NCBI GenBank assembly: GCA_037720595.1
Contig: JBBJLW010000005.1
Coordinates: 1-64,000, forward strand
Length of the DNA: 64,000 nucleotides
Direction of reading: 5' to 3'
Source of the DNA: Gaiellasilicea sp037720595
Lineage (GTDB): Bacteria > Actinomycetota > Thermoleophilia > Gaiellales > Gaiellaceae
Part shown: piece by piece, positions 50,054-58,455 of the stretch
Layout: each line of letters begins with the position of its first letter
How positions within the stretch are numbered: position 1 is the stretch's first letter
Made by a program: the position numbers and the translations under genes
Notes under the pieces: model-generated
Told to the model about the DNA's origin: nothing
Databases searched by the model: none
What the model saw: the letters and a program-made list of their open reading frames with translations, nothing else

Positions 50054-50087
50054 GGGACATGTCCGGGCTTTGACCCCCGGCGTGTCC
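50054..50087. repeat. Palindromic repeat copy C
   Basis: Left arm GGGACATGTC (50054-50063), core CGGGCTTTGACCCCC, right arm GGCGTGTCC (50079-50087). Same orientation as copy A, about 140 bp away. Confidence 0.85.
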
Positions 50088-50215
50088 GAAAACGACGCTG
50101 ATGCCAAACCGGCCCGATGGAGCGAGCCGGGAGCGAAGCGACCCTTCAGGGGAGGTCGCAAGACGGTGTAGGTAGCCGCACTTCCGGCGTACGCGGCCTC
50201 TGCCAGGATGGGGTC

Positions 50216-50572
50216 GTGACCACAGTCCTGATCGTCGACGACCACCCGAGCTTCCGCGCCTCGGCGCGGGCGATTCTCGAGGCGGACGGCTTCGAGGTGA
50301 TCGGAGAGGCCGAGGATGGCGCGACGGCGCTCGAAAAGGTTCGCGAGCTCACGCCGGACGTCCTGCTCATCGACGTGCAGCTCCCCGACATGGACGGCTT
50401 CGCCGTCAGCGCGAAGCTCCAACGCAACGGATCCGGCCCCGTCGTGGTCGTTGTCTCGAGTCGAGACGCTGCGGACTACGGAACGCTGGTCGAGGAGTGC
50501 GGCGCGCGCGGCTTCATCGCGAAAGACGAGCTCTCCGGGGCCGCGCTCGGCGGTCTGATCGGGGCAAACTGA
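50216..50572 (+). CDS. Single-domain response regulator
   Basis: A 118-aa stand-alone receiver from GTG 50216. It shows TTVLIVDDHPSFR (acidic pair), the phospho-acceptor Asp in VLLIDVQLPDMDGF, the switch Ser in VVVVSSRDAAD and the conserved Lys in GFIAKDELSG. There is no output domain. It ends 4 nt before the NarL-type kinase gene and is probably its phospho-partner or a relay to the LuxR fusion protein two genes on. Confidence 0.9.
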   Translation: MTTVLIVDDHPSFRASARAILEADGFEVIGEAEDGATALEKVRELTPDVLLIDVQLPDMDGFAVSAKLQRNGSGPVVVVVSSRDAADYGTLVEECGARGFIAKDELSGAALGGLIGAN

Positions 50573-50576
50573 TCGG

Positions 50577-53420
50577 ATGAGCCCCCGCATTCTCGCGGCC
50601 GCAGCCGGTGGAGCCGTCGCACTCGCGGCCGGTGCGACCTGGCTGGTCGTCACGAGCAACCACGAGGACAATCCGGCAGCGACGCTCGCCTTCGCGCTCA
50701 CGGCCGGCCTGAGCTTCGTCGGCAGCGGCCTCCTCGCCCTCTGGCGTCGCCCGGAGAACCGCACCGGCCTTCTCCTCGTCGCCGTGGGCTATCTCTGGTT
50801 CCTCGGCGCCCTTTCGGAGTCGAACAACGACTGGGTTCTGACGGCCGGGATCGCGCTGAGCAGCGTCGCGTTCGGCGCGTTCGTCCACCTGCTGCTCGCG
50901 TTTCCCTGGGGGAGGCTCGCCAGCCGCCTGGACGCCTACCTCGTCGCCGGCACCTACGCCCTCGTGATCGTCGGCCAACTTGCGCTCCTGCTGGTGGAAG
51001 AGCATCCGATCCCCGACTGTGCAACCTGCACCAGCACCCTGGCGATCACCGACGCTCCGACCGCCGGTACCGTGGTCGAGCTGACGCTCACCGGGCTCGC
51101 GCTTCTTCTCGTGGGATGGATTCTCGTCACCGTGGGGCGGCGGTTCACGCGCGCGGCGCCCGCCCTGCGACGGGTGCTCGGGCCGGTGATCGCGAGCGGC
51201 GCCGTCGCGCTCCTCGTGATCGTCGTCCAGCTCGTCGTGGACGTCTTCTCGGAGACTGCGGCCGAGCCACTCGGCTACGTCTTCCTCGCAGCGTTCGCCG
51301 CAGTCCCGTTCGCCTTCCTGGCCGGCGTGCTCCGGGCGCGCCTTGCACGCGCCTCCGTCGGCGAGCTCCTACTCAAGCTCGCAGAGGGAGGCGCATCCCT
51401 ACGCGACGCCCTCGCCCGAGCGCTGCACGACCCGTCGCTCGACATCGTCTACTGGCTCCCGAAGCGGAACATGTTCGTCTGGCACGACGGCAACCCCTTC
51501 GTCGACGAGGGCGGGCCTCGCACCGCCCGCTACGTCGAGCACGACGGCGAGCGCGTTGCGGCGTTGTTGCACGATCCCTCGCTCGCCGACGAACCTGAGC
51601 TCGTCGACGCGGTCGCCGCCGCAGCCGGGCTCTGGCTGGCCAACGAGCGTCTCCAGGCCGAGTTGCGTGCGCAGTACGACTTCCTCGAGACGATCGTCAA
51701 TACCGCGCCGTCCCTCCTGATGTCCGTCGACCTCGCCGGAAGGATTACGAACCTCAACGCGGCCTGCGAGCTCGCGAGCGGCTACGACGAGGTTGAAGAG
51801 GTTCGACACCAGTACTTCTGGGACGTCTTCATCTCGGCCGGCGAGCGCGACGCGGTCAGGGAGCGATTCCTGCACGATCCGGAGCACCTCCCGAGCGACT
51901 ACGAGAACGCCTTCGTGAACCGGCGTGGCGAGGAGCTCGTGATCGCCTGGTCGACCGCCCCTCTGCGAGACGAGCACGGCGACATCCGCAACATCATCTG
52001 CGGCGGCCTCGACGTGACCGAGCGCAAGCGGCGCGAGATCGAGCTGGCCCGGGAACGGGACTTCCTGCGCACCCTCGCAGACGCAACTCCGAGCCTGCTT
52101 GTCGTCGTCGACGACGAGGGAACGGTCGTCGGCAATTCGGTGAACAAGGGCTTCGAGCGCACGATCGGCTGGACGCAGCGGGAGATGCTCGGACGCAGCT
52201 TCCTGAGCCTCTTTCGGGACGACGAGGGCTATTTCGCGCGGCTCGGGATCGCGTCCGCATTCAACGGCGTCGATCCGGCCGAGCGGGTCTCGCATTGGTG
52301 CACCCGAGCCGGGGGCGAGCGCGTGATCGCCTGGACCGCGACGCCGATCGTCGACGGCGAGGGCAGGTCGCTCGCACTCGTCGTGGGAGCGGACGTCACT
52401 GAGCGCGAGCGGCGTGCGGCGGAGCTCCGGTCGAGCGAGGAGCGGTTGCGGGCGGCGATCGAGGCCTCGCCGGTCGCGATCGTCGAGTACGCCCTCGACG
52501 ACACGATCACGCGCTGGAACCCGGCTGCCGAGCGGATCTTCGGCTGGAGCTCGGAAGAGGTGATCGGCGGCTTCGCAAAGCACCAGCCGCCCGAGCGAGC
52601 GACGGAGCTCGCGGAGCTCTTCCGCCGCGTTCGGGCCGGCGACGTCTACACCGGGATCGAGAGCAGACGCGTTCGCAAGGACGGCGCCGCGATCGACGTC
52701 GAGATCTCGGCGGCGCCGATCCGCGATGCGGCGGGAACGGTGATCAGCCACATGGCGCTCTTCGCTGATATCACCGTGCGCAAGCGCCAGGAGGAGGAGG
52801 TGCGAGCCTCGCGCTCGCGCATCGTTCAGGCGGCCGACGACGCGCGCCGCATGCTCGAGCGCAACCTTCACGACGGCGCGCAGCAGCGACTGGTCGCCCT
52901 GTCCCTCACGCTCCGGCTCGCGCAGGGCAGGATCGAGGGCGATCCGGCCGCGGCGGAGACGACCCTCGAGAGCGCACGCGACGAGCTCTCGCTCGCAATC
53001 GAGGATCTGCGCGAGCTCGCGCGCGGCATCCATCCGGCCGTGCTCACGGATCGGGGTCTCGAGGCCGCGGTCACGACGCTCGCCGGGCGATCGCCTGTCG
53101 CAGTCGAGATCTCGATGCCTGCCGAACGACTTCCGGGCGCCGTCGAGGCGGCCGCCTACTACGTCGTCGCGGAGGCGCTCACGAACGTCGCCAAGTACGC
53201 CCAGGCGTCGGTGGCGCACGTGCGCGTCAGCCGCGACAACGGCCGAGCGATGGTCGAAGTGGCCGACGACGGCATCGGCGGCGCCGACGCAACCGCCGGG
53301 AGCGGGCTGCGAGGGCTGGCCGACCGCGTGGCCGCGCTCGACGGGACGCTCGAGGTCGAGAGTCCCCCAGGCGCCGGCACGCGCATCCGCGCGCAGCTTC
53401 CGCTGGCGCGAGACCCCTGA
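50577..53420 (+). CDS. Membrane NarL/DesK-type histidine kinase with three PAS domains
   Basis: A 947-aa sensor. Residues 1-260 contain about seven to eight membrane helices with a short Cys-containing extracytoplasmic loop (IPDCATCTS). A GAF-like segment (about 270-360) is followed by three PAS domains starting near residues 376, 496 and 623. HisKA_3 has H765 in ERNLHDGAQQRLVAL, then ARGIHPAVLTDRGLEAA and a HATPase with EALTNVAKYA and DDGIGG. This kinase class phosphorylates LuxR-type regulators; the next gene encodes one. Confidence 0.93.
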   Translation: MSPRILAAAAGGAVALAAGATWLVVTSNHEDNPAATLAFALTAGLSFVGSGLLALWRRPENRTGLLLVAVGYLWFLGALSESNNDWVLTAGIALSSVAFGAFVHLLLAFPWGRLASRLDAYLVAGTYALVIVGQLALLLVEEHPIPDCATCTSTLAITDAPTAGTVVELTLTGLALLLVGWILVTVGRRFTRAAPALRRVLGPVIASGAVALLVIVVQLVVDVFSETAAEPLGYVFLAAFAAVPFAFLAGVLRARLARASVGELLLKLAEGGASLRDALARALHDPSLDIVYWLPKRNMFVWHDGNPFVDEGGPRTARYVEHDGERVAALLHDPSLADEPELVDAVAAAAGLWLANERLQAELRAQYDFLETIVNTAPSLLMSVDLAGRITNLNAACELASGYDEVEEVRHQYFWDVFISAGERDAVRERFLHDPEHLPSDYENAFVNRRGEELVIAWSTAPLRDEHGDIRNIICGGLDVTERKRREIELARERDFLRTLADATPSLLVVVDDEGTVVGNSVNKGFERTIGWTQREMLGRSFLSLFRDDEGYFARLGIASAFNGVDPAERVSHWCTRAGGERVIAWTATPIVDGEGRSLALVVGADVTERERRAAELRSSEERLRAAIEASPVAIVEYALDDTITRWNPAAERIFGWSSEEVIGGFAKHQPPERATELAELFRRVRAGDVYTGIESRRVRKDGAAIDVEISAAPIRDAAGTVISHMALFADITVRKRQEEEVRASRSRIVQAADDARRMLERNLHDGAQQRLVALSLTLRLAQGRIEGDPAAAETTLESARDELSLAIEDLRELARGIHPAVLTDRGLEAAVTTLAGRSPVAVEISMPAERLPGAVEAAAYYVVAEALTNVAKYAQASVAHVRVSRDNGRAMVEVADDGIGGADATAGSGLRGLADRVAALDGTLEVESPPGAGTRIRAQLPLARDP

Positions 53421-53467
53421 GAGCGCCTTTCAGAATGAGCCTTGAGCCGTCGGCCTAGAATCGAAGG

Positions 53468-54658
53468 ATGAGCGAGCTCCCGACCGGCAGCGTCACGCTC
53501 CTCTTCGCCGACGTCGAGGGCTCGACCAGACTCGCGCACGATCTCGGGAACGCCTGGGCAGCCGCGCTCGCCGACGTCCGGCGGCTGCTGCGCAAGGCCG
53601 TCACCGACGCCGGCGGGCACGAGGTCGACAGCCGAGGAGACGAGCTCTTCGCGGCGTTCGCAGAGGCTGAGCCGGCCGTGTCGGCCGCGGTCGCTGCGCA
53701 ACGCGCGCTCGCCGCACATCCCTGGCCGGTCTCTCCGGCGCGCGTCCGCATCGGCCTCCACACGGGCACGCCTGCGCTCGGTGAGGACGGCTATGTCGGC
53801 GTCGACGTCCATCGCGCGAGCAGGATCTGCGCGGCCGGCCACGGCGGCCAAGTGCTCGTGTCCGAAGCGACGAGCCTCGAGCTCGCCGGGCGCGAGCTCC
53901 GCGAGCTCGGGCTCTACCAGCTGCCCGATCTCCCGCAGCCGGAGCGGATCTTCCAGCTCGAGGACGGGCGCGCCCACACCTTCCCGCCGCTCCGCGCCCG
54001 GCCCAGCTCGGTAGCGCTCCGCGTCGTTCTCGCCGACGACTCGGTGCTGCTCCGCGAAGGGATCGCACGGCTACTCACGGAGGCCGGCTTCGAGATCGCG
54101 GCTCAGTCCGGAACCGGTGACGACCTCCTTCGCCACGTTGCGATGCACCGACCGGACGTCGCGATCGTCGATATCCGGATGCCGCCGACCCACACCGACG
54201 AGGGCTTGCGCGCCGCCCAGGAGATCCGCGAGCGCCATCCGGGAGTCGGCGTCCTCGTCCTCTCGCAGTACGTCGAGCCGGGCTACGCGCTGGAGCTCCT
54301 CTCGGAGAGCGCCGAGGGAGTCGGCTACCTGCTCAAGGATCGGGTCTCCGACGTGGACGAGTTCACCACCGCAGTTCGCCGGGTCGCCGAGGGCGGGTCG
54401 GCACTCGACCCCGCGGTCGTGAACCAGCTCGTCGGGCGAAAGCGGCAGCACGATCCGATCGGCGAGCTGACTCCCCGCGAGCGGGAAGTGCTCGAGCTGA
54501 TGGCCGAGGGACGCTCGAACCAGGCGATCGCCGAGCGGATGTTCGTGACGCTCCGCGCGGTCGAGAAGCACGTCACGAGCATCTTCTCGAAGCTCGGCCT
54601 GACCGCGGCCGCCGAGGATCACCGGCGCGTCCTGGCCGTGCTCGCCTTTCTTCGCTGA
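53468..54658 (+). CDS. Class III nucleotide cyclase domain fused to a LuxR/NarL response regulator
   Basis: A 396-aa three-domain protein. Residues 1-175 form an adenylate/guanylate cyclase catalytic domain (TLLFADVEGSTRL with a metal Asp, SRGDELFAAF with the second, GVDVHRASRICAAGHGGQV). Residues 184-310 are a receiver with phospho-Asp in VAIVDIRMPP and Lys in YLLKDRV. Residues 330-396 are a LuxR helix-turn-helix (LTPREREVLELMAEGRSNQAIAERM...VEKHVTSIF). It is the likely target of the preceding kinase. The cyclase may be active or serve as a nucleotide sensor. Confidence 0.93.
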   Translation: MSELPTGSVTLLFADVEGSTRLAHDLGNAWAAALADVRRLLRKAVTDAGGHEVDSRGDELFAAFAEAEPAVSAAVAAQRALAAHPWPVSPARVRIGLHTGTPALGEDGYVGVDVHRASRICAAGHGGQVLVSEATSLELAGRELRELGLYQLPDLPQPERIFQLEDGRAHTFPPLRARPSSVALRVVLADDSVLLREGIARLLTEAGFEIAAQSGTGDDLLRHVAMHRPDVAIVDIRMPPTHTDEGLRAAQEIRERHPGVGVLVLSQYVEPGYALELLSESAEGVGYLLKDRVSDVDEFTTAVRRVAEGGSALDPAVVNQLVGRKRQHDPIGELTPREREVLELMAEGRSNQAIAERMFVTLRAVEKHVTSIFSKLGLTAAAEDHRRVLAVLAFLR

Positions 54659-54799
54659 GGGGACGGGCCCTCCGACCGAGGGCTGTCCTCCGCCGGCGGT
54701 GCGGATAGCCGCACGCGAAGAGGCCTGACGGCCGCACTGCCGCTGCGAGCCCGCAGCGCGAGAGTGACGACGACCCCCTCTCCCAAGGAGCACAAACGA

Positions 54800-57016
54800 A
54801 TGTCACCGCTCAAGAGATCGAACAACATCGCGGCCCGGATGGGCCGCTGGAGTGCGAACCACTGGAAGACCGCGGTCTTCGGCTGGCTCGCGTTCGTCGT
54901 CGCGTCCGTCGTCATCGGCGGCGCCGTCGGCACGAAGTACCTCGAGGCGAGCGACCTCGCAGTCGGCGAGGCCCGCACGGCCGACACGCTGATCGAGTCG
55001 GGCTTCCCCGCGGCCGCCGACGAGCAGGGCGAGATCGTTTTGATCCAGTCGAAGACCCTCGAGGCCGGCGATCCCGGGTTCAAGGCGGCGATCGCAGACG
55101 CCGTGAAGACACTCGACGGCTTCCCGCAGGTACGGAAGCTCGATTCCCCGCTCGAAGCAGGTCATGCCGACCTGATCTCGGCCGATCGCCATTCGGCGAT
55201 GGTGCAATTCAGCCCGAAGGGCACCTACGAAGAGGCTGCTCTCTACATCGAGACGCTCGAGGCAGCCGTTGCCAAGGTCGACGCGCGGCATCCGGGCTTC
55301 GAGATCGACGAGCTCGGCGGCGTCAGCACCGAGAAGGCAGTCGACGAGGCGTTCGGGGGCATGCTCGCCAAGGCGGGGATGATCGCGTTGCCGCTGACGC
55401 TCGTGATCCTCCTGCTCGTGTTCGGCTCCGCCGTCGCGGCGCTCGTACCGCTGCTGCTGGCGATCACGGCCGTCATCGCGACGACGAGCCTGGTTGCCCT
55501 ACCGAGCCAGCTCTTCGCGGTGGACGAGTCGATCGCCGAGGTGATCCTGCTGATCGGCCTGGCGGTCGGAATCGACTACTCGCTCTTCTACCTCCGCCGC
55601 GAGCGCGAAGAGCGTGCAGCGGGTCGCAGCGAGCATGCAGCTCTCGAAGCCGCTGCTGCCACCTCGGGCCGAGCCGTCCTGGTCTCCGGGATCACGGTCC
55701 TGATCGCGATGGCGGGCATGTTCCTCTCCGGCGACAAGACGTTCATGTCCTTCTCGATCGGGACGATGATGGTCGTCGCGATCGCGATGATCGGCTCGCT
55801 CACGGTACTGCCGGCGATCCTCGCCAAGCTGGGTGACCGCGTGGAGAAGGGTCGGCTCCCGTTCCTGCACCGGCTCCGGCGCAAGAACGGCGAGAGCCGC
55901 TTCTGGGGAGCGATTCTCGACCGCGTCCTCCGCCGCCCGGTCGTCTCCGCGATCGCCGCCACGGCCGTGCTCGTCGCGTTGACCGTGCCCGCCTTCTCGC
56001 TCAACACGACGACGAGCGGAATCGACGACATCTCGATCCCCGAGATCGAGCCGTTCAAGAAGTTCGAAGAGGCCTTTCCCGGCGGCAGCGATCCGGCCGT
56101 CGTCGCGATCAAGGCCGAGGACGTCCGGGCCGAGCCGGTCCGCGAGGCCATCGCCGAGCTCGAACGGCGTGCCCTCGCGAGCGGCCAGATGAAGACGCCG
56201 ATCGAGGTCGAGGCAAGCCGCGACAACGCGGTCGCGAAGGTCTCGATCCCGCTCGCGGGCGAGGGGACCGACGACAAGGCCCAGGCGGCCCTGGAGACGC
56301 TGCGCGAGGAGCTTCTCCCCACGACCGTCGGCAAGGTCGAGGGCGTCGAGTACGCCGTCACCGGAGCAACGGCGCTCGACAAGGACTGGGAGGCGTCGAT
56401 GCTGAAGACGGCACCGCTCGTCTTCGGGTTCGTTCTCATCTTCGCCTTCATGATCCTGCTGGTTTCGTTCCGCTCGATCGTGGTCGCGCTGAAGGCGATC
56501 GCCCTCAACCTGCTCTCTGTCGGAGCCGCATACGGCCTGCTGGTCATGCTCTTCCAATGGGGCTGGGGTGAGAGCCTGCTCGGCTTCGAGTCGAACGGCG
56601 GGATCGCCGCTTGGCTGCCGATGTTCCTGTTCGTGATCCTGTTCGGGCTCTCGATGGACTACCACGTGTTCATCCTGAGTCGCGTTCGTGAGGCGTACGA
56701 CCGGGGCCTCTCGAACGAGGACGCGGTCGCCTACGGGATCAAGTCGTCTGCCGGCGTCGTCACGAGCGCTGCAGCCGTCATGGTCGGCACCTTCTCGGTC
56801 TTCGCCCTGCTCCCGGTGATCGACCTGAAGGAGATGGGCATCGGCCTCGCAGCCGCCGTCCTGATCGACGCCACTCTCGTCCGGGCGGTGCTGCTGCCGG
56901 CGACGATGAAGCTCCTCGGCGATCGCAACTGGTACCTGCCGAAGTGGCTCGAGTGGCTTCCCCGCCTCGAGCACGAGCCGGCGGCTCCCGAGGCGCCCGC
57001 GATTCCCGCCGCGTAG
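54800..57016 (+). CDS. MMPL-family RND transporter
   Basis: A 738-aa transporter of the MmpL/YdfJ type with two halves, each one helix, an extracytoplasmic domain and five helices. ATG 54800 follows AAGGAG by 9 nt. Key membrane motifs are GLAVGIDYSLFYLRREREE in the first half and FGLSMDYHVFILSRVREAYD in the second, with Asp residues for proton coupling. Such proteins export lipids or toxic hydrophobics. It lies 141 nt after the LuxR fusion gene and may be its target. The gap holds a small hairpin (54699-54714). Confidence 0.92.
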   Translation: MSPLKRSNNIAARMGRWSANHWKTAVFGWLAFVVASVVIGGAVGTKYLEASDLAVGEARTADTLIESGFPAAADEQGEIVLIQSKTLEAGDPGFKAAIADAVKTLDGFPQVRKLDSPLEAGHADLISADRHSAMVQFSPKGTYEEAALYIETLEAAVAKVDARHPGFEIDELGGVSTEKAVDEAFGGMLAKAGMIALPLTLVILLLVFGSAVAALVPLLLAITAVIATTSLVALPSQLFAVDESIAEVILLIGLAVGIDYSLFYLRREREERAAGRSEHAALEAAAATSGRAVLVSGITVLIAMAGMFLSGDKTFMSFSIGTMMVVAIAMIGSLTVLPAILAKLGDRVEKGRLPFLHRLRRKNGESRFWGAILDRVLRRPVVSAIAATAVLVALTVPAFSLNTTTSGIDDISIPEIEPFKKFEEAFPGGSDPAVVAIKAEDVRAEPVREAIAELERRALASGQMKTPIEVEASRDNAVAKVSIPLAGEGTDDKAQAALETLREELLPTTVGKVEGVEYAVTGATALDKDWEASMLKTAPLVFGFVLIFAFMILLVSFRSIVVALKAIALNLLSVGAAYGLLVMLFQWGWGESLLGFESNGGIAAWLPMFLFVILFGLSMDYHVFILSRVREAYDRGLSNEDAVAYGIKSSAGVVTSAAAVMVGTFSVFALLPVIDLKEMGIGLAAAVLIDATLVRAVLLPATMKLLGDRNWYLPKWLEWLPRLEHEPAAPEAPAIPAA

Positions 57017-57031
57017 CTCTCGAGCTCGACG

Positions 57032-57065
57032 AAGCCCCGCCCCCGGAGTCTCGGGGGCGGGGCTT
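57032..57065. terminator. Strong terminator after the MMPL gene
   Basis: AAGCCCCGCCCCCG (57032-57045), loop GAGTCT, CGGGGGCGGGGCTT (57052-57065): a perfect 14-bp stem with A and T flanks usable in both directions, also facing the tRNA gene. Confidence 0.85.
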
Positions 57066-57183
57066 TACTCGTTCCCCGGAAACCGCCCGTCCGCTCGCAC
57101 GGTGAGTTCGGATGTTCGATGCCCCTGCCGACGTGTGCGCCCAGAGCACGACTGGATTGCGCTCGTCGGGTAGGAGGTAGAAG

Positions 57184-57256
57184 AGCCGGAGGCGGGACTC
57201 GAACCCACGACACAGGGCTTACAAAACCCTTGCTCTACCAGCTGAGCTACTCCGGC
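57184..57256 (-). tRNA. tRNA-Thr (anticodon UGU)
   Basis: The minus strand folds as a cloverleaf. The acceptor stem is GCCGGAG/CTCCGGC, the D-arm GCTCAGCTGGTAGAGC and the T-arm GTGGGTTCGAGTCCCGC. The anticodon loop is TTTGTAA, whose positions 34-36 are TGT. The anticodon stem closes with one T-G pair. CCA is not encoded. Reads ACA codons. Confidence 0.95.
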
Positions 57257-57339
57257 TTGCTGAGCGGAATGGTAGGCGAGATCGCAACCCTGTCCAGAAC
57301 GGACCTGGCCCAGCCGATGCCTCCTGCAAGCTCGTCTCA

Positions 57340-57678
57340 ATGGAGCATCCGAAGGCTATCGGCGACCGCTCCACGCTCGCGATCATGGCCGCTTTCGATC
57401 TCGCTGGCTACATCGTCTCTGTGCCACCGAAAGTTCATTCCCGCCATTATCGAGATGAGGTGGATTCATTCGCGGTTTACTGCCCTGAGAACGGCGCTGT
57501 CTACCTCATCCCGATCTCAGATCTGCCCTCGCGCCGCACAGCTTCGCTTCGCGTCGACGCTGCAAACACCCAGGTACGTGGAGTCAGACCCGCTGCGCGT
57601 TACAAGATCGCAACGGTTGTAGCCGAGCTCAGTTCAGGACTTCACGTGTCTTCTGGTGGGCGAGGATCTTGCGCTTGA
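57340..57678 (+). pseudogene. Gutted PDDEXK_5 (group I intron-type endonuclease) remnant
   Basis: The frame begins HPKAIGDRSTLAIMAAFDLAG, the N-terminal helix of this endonuclease family. It then jumps from YIVSVP to HYRDEVDSFAVYCPENGAVYLIPI, with the RYDLV...QxK catalytic core (about 45 residues) absent. The C-terminal segment (ASLRVDAA, GVRPAARYKI) is family-like and runs into the end of the sigma factor gene on the other strand. Without the acidic and lysine residues it cannot cut DNA. It sits 84 nt from tRNA-Thr. Confidence 0.7.
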
Positions 57679-58294
57679 CCCGCTGGAGCGCGTTGTCGAT
57701 GGTCTTGCAGTCGCAACCGAGCTCCTCTCCCATCTCCTCGTACGAGCGGCCCTCGAGGTAGCAGCGCAGCGCATCAGCCTCGAGGCTGGAGAGTCCGGTG
57801 CCGAGCGCGCCGACGAGGCTCTGCAGCTCCTGGGTGGAGACGACGCACACCGACGGATCGTTCGTCTGCGGGCCCGGAAGCGCGTCGCCGAGCGTGCACT
57901 CCCCCTCGTTGTCCTGCCCCGCCGGGGTGTGGCTGAACGAGATGTACTGGTTCAGCGGCTGGTGCTTGTAGCGGGTCGCGGTCTTGATCGCCGTGATGAT
58001 CTGCCGAGTGACGCACAGCTCGGCGAAGCTGCGGAACGAGGTCTCCATGTCCGGCTTGAAGTCGCGAACCGCCTTGTAGAGCCCGATCAACCCTTCCTGG
58101 ATCAGATCGTCGGACTCGCCGCCCGCAAGGAAGTACGAGCTGGCCTTCAACCGCACGAAGCCCGTGTAGCGACGCAGCAGCGTATCGAGCGCGGTCTGGC
58201 TGCCGTTACGCGCCTTCATCACGAGCTGGAGATCCTCAAGCTCTCGTTGAGCCTTCTGGGCGGTTTGAACTGCGGTGGCAGTGCGAGGCGACAT
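57629..58294 (-). CDS. sigH: RNA polymerase sigma factor, SigH-like (sigma-70 family)
   Basis: A 221-aa alternative sigma factor. ATG 58294 (SPRTATAVQTAQKAQREL) is chosen for the GAGGAG 9 nt upstream. Region 2 has TGFVRLKASSYFLAGGESDD LIQEGLIGLYKAVRDF and SFAELCVTRQIITAIKTATR for -10 recognition. Region 4 has LSSLEADALRCYLEGRSYEEM and the helix-turn-helix CDCKTIDNALQRVKRKI. In spore formers SigH starts sporulation; in this lineage it may be a growth-phase or housekeeping-like factor. A sigma-70-type promoter and a 5' hairpin are visible upstream. Confidence 0.93.
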   Translation of the reverse strand: MSPRTATAVQTAQKAQRELEDLQLVMKARNGSQTALDTLLRRYTGFVRLKASSYFLAGGESDDLIQEGLIGLYKAVRDFKPDMETSFRSFAELCVTRQIITAIKTATRYKHQPLNQYISFSHTPAGQDNEGECTLGDALPGPQTNDPSVCVVSTQELQSLVGALGTGLSSLEADALRCYLEGRSYEEMGEELGCDCKTIDNALQRVKRKILAHQKTREVLN

Positions 58295-58323
58295 TCGTAT
58301 TTCTCCTCTATCAACGGGAAAGA

Positions 58324-58354
58324 GTTCTAGCGTTCTCGGTGTCGAACGCTGAAC
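58324..58354 (-). promoter_or_regulatory. Hairpin in the 5' leader of the sigma factor gene
   Basis: AGCGTTC/GAACGCT (58329-58335 and 58344-58350), extended past one bulged base by GTTC/GAAC (58324-58327 and 58351-58354): an 11-bp stem with an 8-nt loop, 29 nt upstream of the start codon. It could control translation or be a protein-binding palindrome. Confidence 0.55.
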
Positions 58355-58376
58355 CCTCACCCTGAAGTTGAGGCAG

Positions 58377-58405
58377 AACATAGCAGCGTCGTTCGCAAGT
58401 TACAA
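58377..58405 (-). promoter_or_regulatory. Predicted promoter of the sigma factor gene
   Basis: On the minus strand TTGTAA (58405-58400), 17-bp spacer, TATGTT (58382-58377), a good sigma-70-like -35/-10 pair in a locally A+T-rich stretch. Transcription would start near 58370, giving a leader of about 75 nt that contains the hairpin. Confidence 0.6.
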
Positions 58406-58455
58406 CCCTCTTGCAATAAATCGAATGTACTAAGAACGTATGTTCGGGTGCATCA

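Larger units (their letters stand above)
49903..50215. other. 313-nt gap between signalling genes carrying three palindromic repeats
   Basis: No protein-coding gene is recognised here. The gap contains the three repeat copies listed separately and a further hairpin GCGACC/GGTCGC at 50138-50143 and 50154-50159. The receiver gene starts at 50216. The repeats could form strong RNA hairpins that end the upstream kinase message or stabilise its 3' end. Confidence 0.7.

Noticed and set aside
54699..54714. GTGCGG/CCGCAC hairpin upstream of the MMPL gene as a riboswitch
   Set aside because: A single 6-bp stem with a 4-nt loop is common by chance in this DNA and no known aptamer pattern surrounds it.
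57119..57622. 167-residue plus-strand frame across tRNA-Thr
   Set aside because: It runs antisense through the tRNA and the endonuclease remnant in another frame and has no protein-like features.
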